NCBI RefSeq assembly: GCF_018623035.1
Contig: NZ_CP076023.1
Span: 744,001-808,000, forward strand
Reading direction: 5' to 3'
Length of the DNA stretch: 64,000 bases
Source: Cellulomonas dongxiuzhuiae
Lineage (GTDB): Bacteria; Actinomycetota; Actinomycetes; Actinomycetales; Cellulomonadaceae
Every line of letters begins with the position of its first letter. The first letter of the stretch is position 1. Of the stretch, positions 1 through 10,465 are shown piece after piece. The notes below the pieces were generated by a model. That model was not told the origin of the DNA, did no database searches, and saw nothing but the letters and a program-made list of their open reading frames with translations. The position numbers and the translations under genes were made by a program.

Positions 1-580
1 GGGCCAGCGCGACGGCCACGAACGCGGAGTCCCGGGGCCACACGTAGCGCCACATCGACGACCAGCCCGCGACGACGACCCCGTCCGCGACGGTCAGCGA
101 GTGCAGGTCGAGCAGTGCGGCGCGCGCGAGCGCCTCGTGGGGCCCGCCCGCGCCCGGGACCTGCCCGGCGGCGAGCCACTCCTGCTGCTCGGCGGCAGCG
201 GCAGCAGCGGCGCGGGGCCCCACGACGACGGTCGTGGTGGGCGTCGCGCCGACCGCGGACGCCAGCACGGCAGCCGCCGGGTCCGCGACGCGCGTGCCCG
301 GCAGGTAGACCGCGAGGGCGTCGGAGGGGACACCGGCACGGGCGCCGTCCGGCAGCACGGACACGGCCTGCTGGTACAGGGGGATGTGCGCGTGGGTCCC
401 GGTGTCCACGCTGCCCACGCCTCTGCCCACGCCCCCGACCGCCCCGGCGCCGACCGCGAGGGCCGCCCCGGGCTTCCCGGCCGCCTCGCCGCGGGGTGCC
501 GTGGTCCCCGCGACGGCGAGCAGCAGGGCGGCTCCCAGCACGAGGACCGCGCGGGCGCGGGTGCGCCGAGCGCGGCTCAC
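1..580 (-). CDS. Secreted GH15-like (glucoamylase-type) hydrolase, N-terminal part only
   Basis: The gene runs leftward off the window edge, so only about 193 residues are visible. The chosen GTG at 580 gives a short arginine-rich N-region (MSRARRTRARA) followed by a hydrophobic stretch of Leu, Ala and Val, as in a secretion signal. A GTG at 607 would add nine residues. Near residues 173-184 the motif WSSMWRYVWPRD matches the conserved substrate-pocket segment of family 15 glycoside hydrolases. The catalytic glutamates would lie outside the window. Family membership is inferred from this one motif. The gene is divergent from groEL. Confidence 0.6.
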   Translation of the reverse strand, partial: MSRARRTRARAVLVLGAALLLAVAGTTAPRGEAAGKPGAALAVGAGAVGGVGRGVGSVDTGTHAHIPLYQQAVSVLPDGARAGVPSDALAVYLPGTRVADPAAAVLASAVGATPTTTVVVGPRAAAAAAAEQQEWLAAGQVPGAGGPHEALARAALLDLHSLTVADGVVVAGWSSMWRYVWPRDSAFVAVALA

Positions 581-650
581 GACGACGGCGTCGGACACAC
601 CGAGCACCTTAGGGCTTCGCGCAGGGCGGACGTCCAGGACGCGTCCGCTG

Positions 651-677
651 CTTGCACTCGAGGGGGTCGAGTGCTAA
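651..677 (+). promoter_or_regulatory. CIRCE operator 1 (HrcA site) of groEL
   Basis: The left arm CTTGCACTC (651-659), a 9-base spacer and the right arm GAGTGCTAA (669-677) match the CIRCE inverted repeat TTAGCACTC-N9-GAGTGCTAA. The right arm is perfect and the left has two mismatches. CIRCE is the known operator of the heat-shock repressor HrcA, so groEL is expected to be derepressed by heat. Confidence 0.93.
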
Positions 678-680
678 CCA

Positions 681-685
681 TTGAC

Positions 686-686
<1 letters not shown>
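681..686 (+). promoter_or_regulatory. Candidate -35 box of groEL between the CIRCEs
   Basis: TTGACT sits between the two CIRCE elements and touches the first base of the second. A -10 box 16-17 bases downstream would fall in GAGAGT/GAGTGA near 702-709, a weak match. HrcA on either element would cover this promoter. Confidence 0.45.
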
Positions 687-2452
<1,766 letters not shown>

Positions 2453-2477
2453 CCCAGCTGAGCACCACCTGAACGGT

Positions 2478-2515
2478 CCGACGGCCGGTCGCCCCCAGGG
2501 GCGGCCGGCCGTCGG
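2478..2515. terminator. Bidirectional hairpin terminator after groEL
   Basis: Arms CCGACGGCCGG (2478-2488) and CCGGCCGTCGG (2505-2515) are a perfect 11-base inverted repeat lying between convergent groEL and the next leftward gene. There is no T-run, as is usual in such GC-rich genomes. Confidence 0.7.
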
Positions 2516-2556
2516 CGTCGTCGGCCCGTGCGCGGTGCCGCACGTGCCGGGACGAG

Positions 2557-3123
2557 TCAGCGCGGGGCGTCCGGCGCGGGGGGCGCAGCGGGCGGCGCCC
2601 ACGGCGAGGACGCGCTGCCGGGCGGCGTGCCGGGAGCGTCGGGTGCCGCGCCGAGGCCGGGATCGCCGTGGCCCGGGTCGCCGTACGCGGGGGCGCCAGG
2701 GGACGGGACGCCGTACGCAGGCGCGCCGTACGCGGGCGCGCCGTACGCGGGCGCGCCGTACACAGGCGCACCGTAGGCGGGTGCGCCGTAGCCGGTACCG
2801 CCGTACGCCCCGGTGGGGTAGCCGGCGGGGCCGTCCACGTACGGTCCGGCGCCCAGCGCGGCGAGCCGCGCCTCGGCCTCGCGCAGCCGTCGCTCGATCG
2901 GCCACTCGGTGAACGCGAACATGATGAGGAACACGACGTTGGCGAGCGGCACGAGCATGAGGAGCCCGTGCCACAGGGTCCACCCGGCCTTGCGTGCCAC
3001 GCGCATGTAGAGGTAGACGCCGAAGGCGATGACGGCGACGTACAGGACGGCCATCAGGGCGACGGCGATGATGCCGCCGACACCCGGTCCGGCGTCGTAG
3101 CCGGACGTGGAGCTGCTGATCAC
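2557..3123 (-). CDS. Small multi-pass membrane protein with Tyr-Gly-Ala-Pro repeat tail
   Basis: The 188-residue protein has two or three hydrophobic segments in its first 80 residues (GGIIAVALMAVLYVAVIAF, then WHGLLMLVPLANVVFLIMF). This resembles the DUF5684-type membrane fold, though I am not certain of the family. A charged linker (ERRLREAEARLAAL) follows, then a low-complexity tail of YGAPA units and related PYG/PGH units. The tail is encoded by a tandem 15-base repeat. The GTG at 3123 is chosen because a GAGGA site lies 7 bases upstream and it starts just before the first membrane segment. Function is unknown. Confidence 0.75.
   Translation of the reverse strand: MISSSTSGYDAGPGVGGIIAVALMAVLYVAVIAFGVYLYMRVARKAGWTLWHGLLMLVPLANVVFLIMFAFTEWPIERRLREAEARLAALGAGPYVDGPAGYPTGAYGGTGYGAPAYGAPVYGAPAYGAPAYGAPAYGVPSPGAPAYGDPGHGDPGLGAAPDAPGTPPGSASSPWAPPAAPPAPDAPR
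2694..2800. repeat. Tandem 15-base coding repeat
   Basis: Units close to CGCCGTACGCGGGCG recur about six to seven times, encoding the YGAPA repeats in the C-terminal tail of the leftward membrane-protein gene. Perfect neighbouring copies suggest recent slippage. Confidence 0.8.
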
Positions 3124-3226
3124 GGAGCATGTCCTCGGTTCGCTGGGGCGGCTGGCGCGCCAGGCTACCGCTGGGCGGTCGTCCCCGTGCTCGCGGGACG
3201 ACGCACGGGCGACGCGCGCCCGGCCG

Positions 3227-4459
3227 TCAGCGGGGCGTCTGCCGGTACGACGCGAGGAAGTTGCCCATGCGCTCGACGGCCTCGCCGAGGACGCGGGCCT
3301 CCGGGAGCGTGACGATCCGCAGGTGGTCCGGTGTCGGCCAGTTGAAGCCGGTGCCCTGCACCAGCAGGATCTGCTCGCTGACGAGCAGGTCGTACACGAG
3401 CTGCGCGTCGTCGAGGATGCCGAAGTGCTCGGGGTCGAGCCGCGGGAACAGGTACAGCGCACCGTCGGGCTTGACGCACGAGACGCCGGGGATGGAGTTC
3501 AGGCCCTCCCACGCGACCTGCCGCTGCTCGTGCAGGCGACCGCCCGGGGCGACGAGCCCGTTGATCGACTGCACGCCGCCGAGCGCGGCCTGGATCGCGT
3601 GCTGCGCGGGGACGTTCGGGCACAGCCGGGTCGACGCGAGCAGCGTCATGCCCTCGAGGAAGCCCTTCGCGTGCGCCTGCGGGCCGGTCACCACGACCCA
3701 CCCGGACCGGTAGCCGGCGACCCGGTACGTCTTCGACAGGCCGTTGAACGTCAGGCACAGCAGGTCCGGCGCGACGCTCGCGAGCGGGATGTGCTGCGCA
3801 CCGTCGTACAGGATGCGGTCGTAGATCTCGTCGGCCAGGAGCAGCAGGCTGTGCTCGCGCGCGATGTCGGCGATCTGCTCGAGCACCTCGCGCCGGTACA
3901 CGGCGCCCGTCGGGTTGTTGGGGTTGATGACGACGATCGCCTTGGTCCGCGGCGTGATCTGCTCGCGGATGTGCTCGACGTCCGGCTCCCAGCCGCTCGC
4001 CTCGTCGCACCGGTAGTGCACGGGCTTGCCGTCGGACAGGCTCGTCATGGCCGTCCACAGCGGGTAGTCGGGCGACGGGATGAGCACCTCGTCGCCCTCG
4101 TCGAGCAGCGCCTGCAGGGTCATCGTGATGAGCTCGGACACGCCGTTGCCGAGGTAGATGTCGTCGACGTCGAACGTCGGGAAGCCCTCGACGGTCTCGT
4201 ACCGCGTGACGATCGCGCGGCGCGCCGACAGGATGCCGCGCGACTCGGTGTACCCGTGCGCGTGCGGGACCGCGGCGATGACGTCCGCCACGATCTGGTG
4301 CGGCGCGTCGAACCCGAACGCCGCCGGGTTGCCGGTGTTGAGCTTGAGGACGCGCCGGCCCTCGGCCTCCATGCGTGCGGCCTCGTCCAGCGCCTTGCCC
4401 CGGATCTCGTACAGGACGTTCTTGAGCTTGGCGGACTGGTCGAGGGGGCGCAGCAACAT
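3227..4459 (-). CDS. alaA: AlaA-type PLP aminotransferase (alanine/aspartate family)
   Basis: A 410-residue class I/II aminotransferase, the usual length for AlaA. The AlaA-like N-terminus (QSAKLKNVLYEIRGKALDEA) is followed by KLNTGNPAAFGF, the cofactor-site stretch INPNNPTGAVY, and the Schiff-base lysine in LSKTYRVAGYRSGW. It should move amino groups between alanine and 2-oxoglutarate or a similar pair, in the cytoplasm. The ATG at 4459 has a GCAGGA site 3-8 bases upstream. It is not part of the urease operon: a hairpin separates it from the upstream ureD-like gene. Exact amino-donor preference cannot be read from sequence. Confidence 0.9.
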   Translation of the reverse strand: MLLRPLDQSAKLKNVLYEIRGKALDEAARMEAEGRRVLKLNTGNPAAFGFDAPHQIVADVIAAVPHAHGYTESRGILSARRAIVTRYETVEGFPTFDVDDIYLGNGVSELITMTLQALLDEGDEVLIPSPDYPLWTAMTSLSDGKPVHYRCDEASGWEPDVEHIREQITPRTKAIVVINPNNPTGAVYRREVLEQIADIAREHSLLLLADEIYDRILYDGAQHIPLASVAPDLLCLTFNGLSKTYRVAGYRSGWVVVTGPQAHAKGFLEGMTLLASTRLCPNVPAQHAIQAALGGVQSINGLVAPGGRLHEQRQVAWEGLNSIPGVSCVKPDGALYLFPRLDPEHFGILDDAQLVYDLLVSEQILLVQGTGFNWPTPDHLRIVTLPEARVLGEAVERMGNFLASYRQTPR

Positions 4460-4497
4460 GTCCTGCAGGGTATCCCCGTGCCCCGGGCGGGCGCTGC

Positions 4498-4519
4498 GGC
4501 CACCTGGCTGCAGGTGGCC
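4498..4519 (-). terminator. Hairpin terminator at the end of the urease operon
   Basis: GGCCACCT (4498-4505) and AGGTGGCC (4512-4519) form a perfect 8-base stem with a 6-base loop, about 36 bases past the stop of the last leftward ureD-like gene and ahead of the aminotransferase start. Confidence 0.6.
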
Positions 4520-4554
4520 TGGTCCCTCGTCCGGCCCCCTCCCGGGCGGGCTCG

Positions 4555-5277
4555 CTAGGACGCGGGACGGACCAGGGCGCCTGTGGCCCGGCCGGCCGCC
4601 GGGACGAGCGCGGCGAGGTCACCGTCGTGGACGCGGGCCGCCGGGCCGCGCAGCATCGTGCCCTCGCGCTCGAGCTGCATGGCCTCGGGGTGGTCGAGGC
4701 GTGCGCCCAGGACGAGCAGGGTCTCCAGGCGTCGTTCGGCCGGTGCCCCGACCAGGAGCGGCGCCGGTTCGGCGACGAACGTCTCGGCGAGCAGCGGCCG
4801 GTCGTCCAGGCGTGCGCGGATCGTCGAGCGGATGCGACCCCCCGCCGCGCCCGCGCCACCCAGCACCAGCGTCTCGCGCAGCACGACGCGTGCGCCCGTC
4901 GCGAGGTCGACGTGCGTCAGCCGCAGGACGTCGGCACCGTCGGCGACGACGATCGGCAGGCTCGGCCACACCAGCACCGCGTCGCGTCCGAGCCGCACGT
5001 CGAGCAGCCACTGCGTGCGCGTGCGTCGCACGTCGTGGGTCCCGGTGCCGGTGACCTCGACGATCTCCAGCCCGCGACCGGGTGCGACCTCGACCTCGAT
5101 CCGCCCGTTGCGCTCTGCGCAACCCGCGGAGACCAGAGCGACGCGCACCCGGCCGCGCTCGTCGGGCAGGCGGCAGGCCTCGAGTGCCTCGCCCGCCACC
5201 TCCAGGTCGCCGTCGGCGGTGAGGGCGACGCGCGTGCACGTCGTCCCCGTCGTGCCCGGCGCGTGCTCCTCGGTCAT
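4555..5277 (-). CDS. UreD-like urease accessory protein, second copy
   Basis: The 240-residue product aligns by eye along most of its length with the UreD encoded just upstream. Shared segments include CRLPDE..G.VRVALV, LEIVEV/LEVVEV, VLRETxVLG and RPLLxET. UreD is the platform that, with UreF and UreG, loads nickel into apo-urease. A duplicated ureD at the operon end is unusual. This copy lacks the first copy's N-terminal lead. The ATG at 5277 is the most conservative start, but its ribosome site is weak and a GTG around 5298 is possible. It may be a redundant or specialised UreD, or be diverging to another role. Confidence 0.75.
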   Translation of the reverse strand: MTEEHAPGTTGTTCTRVALTADGDLEVAGEALEACRLPDERGRVRVALVSAGCAERNGRIEVEVAPGRGLEIVEVTGTGTHDVRRTRTQWLLDVRLGRDAVLVWPSLPIVVADGADVLRLTHVDLATGARVVLRETLVLGGAGAAGGRIRSTIRARLDDRPLLAETFVAEPAPLLVGAPAERRLETLLVLGARLDHPEAMQLEREGTMLRGPAARVHDGDLAALVPAAGRATGALVRPAS

Positions 5278-5350
5278 GACCTGCAGGACGTCCACCCCCG
5301 TGTGCTCGTGCCGCCGACCTCCGCGTGGGCGGGCAGGCACGGGGCCATCC

Positions 5351-6145
5351 TCACCGAACCGCGGGGACGGCGCCAACGGGCCGGGCCGCTGCGGCCACGG
5401 CCGGGCGGGCGGCGGTGGCGGCCGCCCGGCGCGCGTGCGTGACCGCCGCGGCGAGGTCGCCCGTGTGGGCGTCCGAGCCGAACGTGCGGACCAGCGTGCC
5501 GGGCCCGTCGAGCTGCAGCACGTCACCACCGGCCGGCGCGTCGGCGTCGTACCGGGCGCCCAGGACCGTGACCGTGTCCAGGCACCGGGCGCCGCCCAGC
5601 AGGGCCGGGTCGGCGCGCGCGGCCGGGTCGACGGTCAGGGTCTCGACGAGGAGCGGTCGCCCGGCCAGGTCCGCACGGGTCGTCGTGGTCAGGTGCCCGC
5701 CGGACTCGCCCGTGCGGCCGAGCACGAACGTCTCGCGGAGCACCGCACGCGCCCCCTCGCCCAGTGCGAGGCGGCTCGTGCGCTGCACGTCGGCGCCGGT
5801 GGCCACGACGAACGGCAGCGCGTCCCAGACCAGCAGCGCCCCGGCGCCGAGGTGCACGTCGACCGCCCAGGTCGCCGCACCGCCCTGCATGTCGTACGCC
5901 ACGGTGCCGCCGACCTCGACGACCTCGAGCGCCAGGCCCTCGTCGACCTCCACCGTGATCCGCACGTCGTCGCCCGCGAGCAGCAGGGCCTGCGTCGCGA
6001 CGAGCGCGACCCGGACCGTCCCCTCCTCGTCCGGCAGCCGCCGGCACGTCAGCAGACCGCCGACGAGGTCCACGCGCGGCCGGCCGCCGCGTGCCCGCGT
6101 GACCGACGCACGGGTCCTGCCGGCCGTCCCCCCGGACGTGCTCAC
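5351..6145 (-). CDS. ureD: Urease accessory protein UreD
   Basis: A 264-residue UreD (UreH) family protein, which binds the urease apoenzyme and forms the UreD-UreF-UreG nickel-insertion complex. The GTG start at 6145 overlaps the ureG stop by four bases (GTGA), so the two are translationally coupled. Features include [18 protein letters not shown] near the N-terminus and the [17 protein letters not shown] stretch at mid-length. The C-terminus ends in an Ala/Arg-rich tail with no domain I recognise. A paralogue follows 73 bases downstream. No ureE is visible; the His-rich tail of UreG may supply metal storage. Confidence 0.85.
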   Translation of the reverse strand: MSTSGGTAGRTRASVTRARGGRPRVDLVGGLLTCRRLPDEEGTVRVALVATQALLLAGDDVRITVEVDEGLALEVVEVGGTVAYDMQGGAATWAVDVHLGAGALLVWDALPFVVATGADVQRTSRLALGEGARAVLRETFVLGRTGESGGHLTTTTRADLAGRPLLVETLTVDPAARADPALLGGARCLDTVTVLGARYDADAPAGGDVLQLDGPGTLVRTFGSDAHTGDLAAAVTHARRAAATAARPAVAAAARPVGAVPAVR

Positions 6146-6966
6146 ACCGCCGGGCGCTCGTGCGCGAGCGCGTGCGGGTGGCGCTCGTGCGGGTGCGCGT
6201 GCGTGTGGGACATCCGCTCGTGCGGGTGGTCCGCGTCGTCGTGACCCGCCGTGCCGTGGCTGTGGACGGTGACGTGGCCGTCCTCGTCGGCGTGGCTGTG
6301 GGGCGCCATCGGGCCGGGGTCGACGGGGGTGTGGCCCCCGCCGCGAACGAGGGCCGTCATGCGTCGCACCCAGTCGGTGAGCGCGTCGACGGACGCCGGG
6401 TCGTGCCGCGACAGCCCGATCACGGGCCCGCCGTCGCGCGCCGCGGACGCGTCGGACAGCATGCGCTCGACGTCGACGTCCACGTAGGGCGCGAGGTCGG
6501 TCTTGTTGACGACCAGCAGGTCGGCGCGCGCGATGCCCGGGCCGCCCTTGCGCGCGACGTCGCCGCCGCCGGCGACGTCGAGGACGAAGATCTGCGCGTC
6601 GACGAGCGCGGGGGAGAACGTGGCGGTGAGGTTGTCCCCGCCGGACTCGACGAGCACGAGGTCGAGCGGGCCGTGGTCGCGCTCGAGGTCCTCGACCGCG
6701 ATGAGGTTGGGGGTGACGTCGTCGCGGATCGCGGTGTGCGGGCACGCGCCGGTCTCGACGGCTCGGATGCGGTCGATCTCCAGGACGCCCGCCGCCCGCA
6801 GGATCTGCGCGTCCTCGTCGGTGTAGATGTCGTTGGTGACGACGCCCATCTCGATCTCGTCGGCGAGCTCGCGGCACAGCAGCGCGATGAGCGACGTCTT
6901 GCCCGTGCCGACGGGGCCCGCGACACCGAGCCTGAAGGCTCGTGCGGGGACGGTGGTCTCAGCCAT
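6142..6966 (-). CDS. ureG: Urease accessory GTPase UreG with C-terminal His-rich tail
   Basis: The 274-residue GTPase powers nickel delivery to urease. The P-loop GPVGTGKTS covers residues 17-25. [15 protein letters not shown] is the switch region, [10 protein letters not shown] is the guanine-specificity motif, and ETGACPH supplies the Cys-Pro-His nickel ligand. After about residue 210 there is a histidine-rich tail (many HSH, HPHE and HTHAHPHE clusters). Such a segment is more often N-terminal in UreG or carried by UreE or HypB. It probably binds nickel. The gene begins inside the end of ureF (8-base overlap). Confidence 0.96.
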   Translation of the reverse strand: MAETTVPARAFRLGVAGPVGTGKTSLIALLCRELADEIEMGVVTNDIYTDEDAQILRAAGVLEIDRIRAVETGACPHTAIRDDVTPNLIAVEDLERDHGPLDLVLVESGGDNLTATFSPALVDAQIFVLDVAGGGDVARKGGPGIARADLLVVNKTDLAPYVDVDVERMLSDASAARDGGPVIGLSRHDPASVDALTDWVRRMTALVRGGGHTPVDPGPMAPHSHADEDGHVTVHSHGTAGHDDADHPHERMSHTHAHPHERHPHALAHERPAV

Positions 6967-7759
6967 GGAACAGCCTCCGGGTGGTGCGGGCGTGGGTCTG
7001 CGCCCACGCGTCGGTCATCGGTGCCCCGGCCGACGGGATGTCGTCCGGGTCGGTCAGGTGGGCGACGTCGGCCGCCATGGCCGCCACGGCCGGGTGCAGG
7101 TCGAGCACCCAGCGCGTCGTCGTCGCGGGGTCCAGCGGCGTGAGCTTGAGCGCGGCGGACGCGATGGTCTGCACGTCGTCGTAGCCGACGAGCAGCGCGA
7201 CCTGGAGCGCGTCGAGGCCCGTGACCGCGCCGATCGCACCGGCGACGAGCGGCCGCGGGGGCGCCGAGCCGGCCGGGAACGCGCCGTCGAGGTCGTCGGG
7301 CCACAGCGCGAGCGCGAGCCGCAGGTAGCCGCGGCCCAGGCGCCGGGCCGCGTCGCGCACCGCGGGGCTGGGCGTCCGCGCCGCCCACGCCTGCTCGACG
7401 GGCGCGAGGTCGCGCCGGTCCAGCCACAGGTGGCGCGCGACGACGGCCGCACCGGCCTCGGTCGCGGTCACCGTCCGCAGCCGCGTCGCCGCGAGCGTCG
7501 GGATCCTCCCGACGTCCTCACCACCCCTGGGTGGTGACAGAGCGATCCGGTCGCCGGCGCGGTGGGTGGATCGCTCTCTCGCGGGCGGGGTGGCGTGGGC
7601 GGTGAGGAGGCCGGCCTGGACCGCGGGTTCCAGGCCGGCCGAGTGGGCGTGCGCGCCCGTGGGCAGGCGCGCGTCGGCGAGCATCGCGAGCACGAGCAGC
7701 GCGCTCGCCTCACCGCCCCCACGCCCGCCGACGACGTCCGTCACGTCCACCTCCGACAC
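6959..7759 (-). CDS. ureF: Urease accessory protein UreF with in-frame palindrome-coded insert
   Basis: UreF gates nickel transfer from UreG and proofreads the process. Family features are the N-terminal [24 protein letters not shown] and the later [22 protein letters not shown]. At 266 residues it is longer than many UreF proteins (about 210-230). The excess lies around residues 60-90, between LLTAHATPP and IPTLAATRL, in a Gly/Pro/Arg-rich piece. That piece is encoded by three successive DNA palindromes (7497-7577), which suggests an element landed in frame without breaking the gene. The GTG at 7759 is used as start; later starts would cut conserved residues. Confidence 0.9.
   Translation of the reverse strand: MSEVDVTDVVGGRGGGEASALLVLAMLADARLPTGAHAHSAGLEPAVQAGLLTAHATPPARERSTHRAGDRIALSPPRGGEDVGRIPTLAATRLRTVTATEAGAAVVARHLWLDRRDLAPVEQAWAARTPSPAVRDAARRLGRGYLRLALALWPDDLDGAFPAGSAPPRPLVAGAIGAVTGLDALQVALLVGYDDVQTIASAALKLTPLDPATTTRWVLDLHPAVAAMAADVAHLTDPDDIPSAGAPMTDAWAQTHARTTRRLFHG
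7497..7577. repeat. Cluster of three palindromes inside ureF
   Basis: Three perfect inverted repeats follow one another. GTCGGGA-tcc-TCCCGAC is at 7497-7513. TCACCACCC-ct-GGGTGGTGA is at 7518-7537. AGAGCGATCC (7539-7548) pairs with GGATCGCTCT (7568-7577). They lie wholly within the ureF reading frame. Confidence 0.85.
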
Positions 7760-7767
7760 TCGGTCAG

Positions 7768-7820
7768 CCGTGAGAGCGAGGGATCCGGGGCTCGGACGCC
7801 CCGGAAGCCCGCTCTCACGG
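7768..7820. repeat. Palindrome between ureC and ureF
   Basis: CCGTGAGAGCG (7768-7778) and CGCTCTCACGG (7810-7820) are a perfect 11-base inverted repeat. The loop contains GGATCCGGGGC and a smaller GGGGC/GCCCC pairing. It fills the short gap between the ureC stop and the ureF start and could stabilise or attenuate the operon mRNA. Confidence 0.8.
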
Positions 7821-7822
7821 GG

Positions 7823-9525
<1,703 letters not shown>

Positions 9526-9526
<1 letters not shown>

Positions 9527-9864
9527 TAGAGCGCACCCCCGTCGGACTTGCCGCGCTGGATGCCCGGCACGCGGCGGGCGCCCCGGATCGCGACCGCGTC
9601 GACCGAGCGCGAGGCGCCGGGCTCGAAGCGCTGCGACGTGCCGGACGGCACGTCGAGCCGGAACCCGTGCGCGGCGGCGCGGTCGAACGCGAGCGCCGCG
9701 TTGGCGTCGGGCAGGTGCAGGTGCGACCCGATCTGCACGGGGCGGTCCCCGGTGTTCTCGACGACGAGCGTGAGGCGCTCGCCGGCGGTGCGGTCGCCGT
9801 TGAGCACGACGGTGCCCGGGCGGGTGCGCACCGCGCCGGGGCCGTCGGCGGACGTGCCTGCCAT
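9526..9864 (-). CDS. ureB: Urease beta subunit UreB
   Basis: A 112-residue structural subunit of urease. It carries the family pattern: [32 protein letters not shown], then [29 protein letters not shown] near the C-terminal half. It forms the trimer-of-trimers with UreA and UreC. The ATG at 9864 is preceded by a GGAGGAAG site. A short charged tail (RGKSDGGAL) ends the protein. It is separated from ureA by a 77-base gap holding a strong palindrome. Confidence 0.98.
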
Positions 9865-9892
9865 GGGTCTTCCTCCGGGGGGTCGGTCTGGT

Positions 9893-9937
9893 GAGGTAGC
9901 GGGATCCGGGCCACCGAGGCCCCGATCCCGCTACCTC
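9893..9937. repeat. Palindrome between ureA and ureB
   Basis: GAGGTAGCGGGATC (9893-9906) and GATCCCGCTACCTC (9924-9937) are a perfect 14-base inverted repeat. Like the one between ureC and ureF, its left arm runs into GGATCCGG. It would form a stable hairpin in the ureA-ureB message and could tune the subunit ratio. Confidence 0.85.
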
Positions 9938-9941
9938 GCGG

Positions 9942-10244
9942 TCAGGCGATCGGGTCGTGCAGCGTCACGAGCTTGCGGCCGTCGGGGAACGTCGCCTCGA
10001 CCTGCACGTCGTGCAGCATCTCGGCGACGCCCTCCATGACCTGGTCGCGGCGCAGCACCGAGCGGCCGTCGGTCATGAGCTGCTCGACGCCGAGCCCGTC
10101 GCGGGCGCGCTCGAGCACCCAGGTGCTCAGCAGCGCGACCGCCTCCGGGTGGTTGAGCCGCACGCCACGGGCCAGCCGGTCGCGGGCGACCATGCCGGCG
10201 ACGGCCAGCAGCAGCTTCTCGGTGTCGGCAGGTGTGAGCCTCAT
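9942..10244 (-). CDS. ureA: Urease gamma subunit UreA
   Basis: The 100-residue gamma subunit, first gene of the leftward urease operon. [35 protein letters not shown] and the C-terminal [17 protein letters not shown] are the standard family ends, so the length is exact. The ATG at 10244 is chosen because UreA proteins start MRLTP; a GTG three codons upstream is possible. Its ribosome site is weak. The control region is shared with divergent urtA. Confidence 0.98.
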   Translation of the reverse strand: MRLTPADTEKLLLAVAGMVARDRLARGVRLNHPEAVALLSTWVLERARDGLGVEQLMTDGRSVLRRDQVMEGVAEMLHDVQVEATFPDGRKLVTLHDPIA

Positions 10245-10283
10245 GGACGGCACCCTAGGCCCGTCGACACGTGCGTATCCGCG

Positions 10284-10293
10284 CCTGTATACG
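10284..10293. promoter_or_regulatory. CCTGTATACG motif, copy 1 (candidate GntR/FCD operator)
   Basis: This ten-base motif contains palindromic GTATAC and lies 40 bases upstream of ureA. It is repeated exactly 87 bases to the right. Many FCD-type GntR regulators bind cores such as TNGTATACNA, and such a regulator is encoded after urtE. Binding is inferred. Confidence 0.4.
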
Positions 10294-10296
10294 GCC

Positions 10297-10312
10297 GAAA
10301 CGCGATGTTTAC
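10297..10312. promoter_or_regulatory. GlnR-like box (GAAAC-N6-TTTAC)
   Basis: GAAAC (10297-10301), six bases, TTTAC (10308-10312). This is one mismatch from the actinobacterial GlnR half-site pair GaAAC-N6-GTnAC. Urease and urea-transport genes are known GlnR targets in actinobacteria. No second half-pair is clear. Confidence 0.35.
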
Positions 10313-10370
10313 AGAGGGTGTGCGATCCGCGAAACACGTCCTCCCTAGCGTCCTCGGCCATGGGCACCGG

Positions 10371-10380
10371 CCTGTATACG
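10371..10380. promoter_or_regulatory. CCTGTATACG motif, copy 2 (candidate GntR/FCD operator)
   Basis: An exact second copy of the motif at 10284, 86 bases before the urtA start. One copy lies near each divergent operon. Confidence 0.4.
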
Positions 10381-10465
10381 CCGCGGGACACAGCGCGGTG
10401 GCACGCGGTGGGTCGGGGCCCGGACCAGCACCCTCGCCAGCACGTCTGAAGCGAAAGGCACACCG

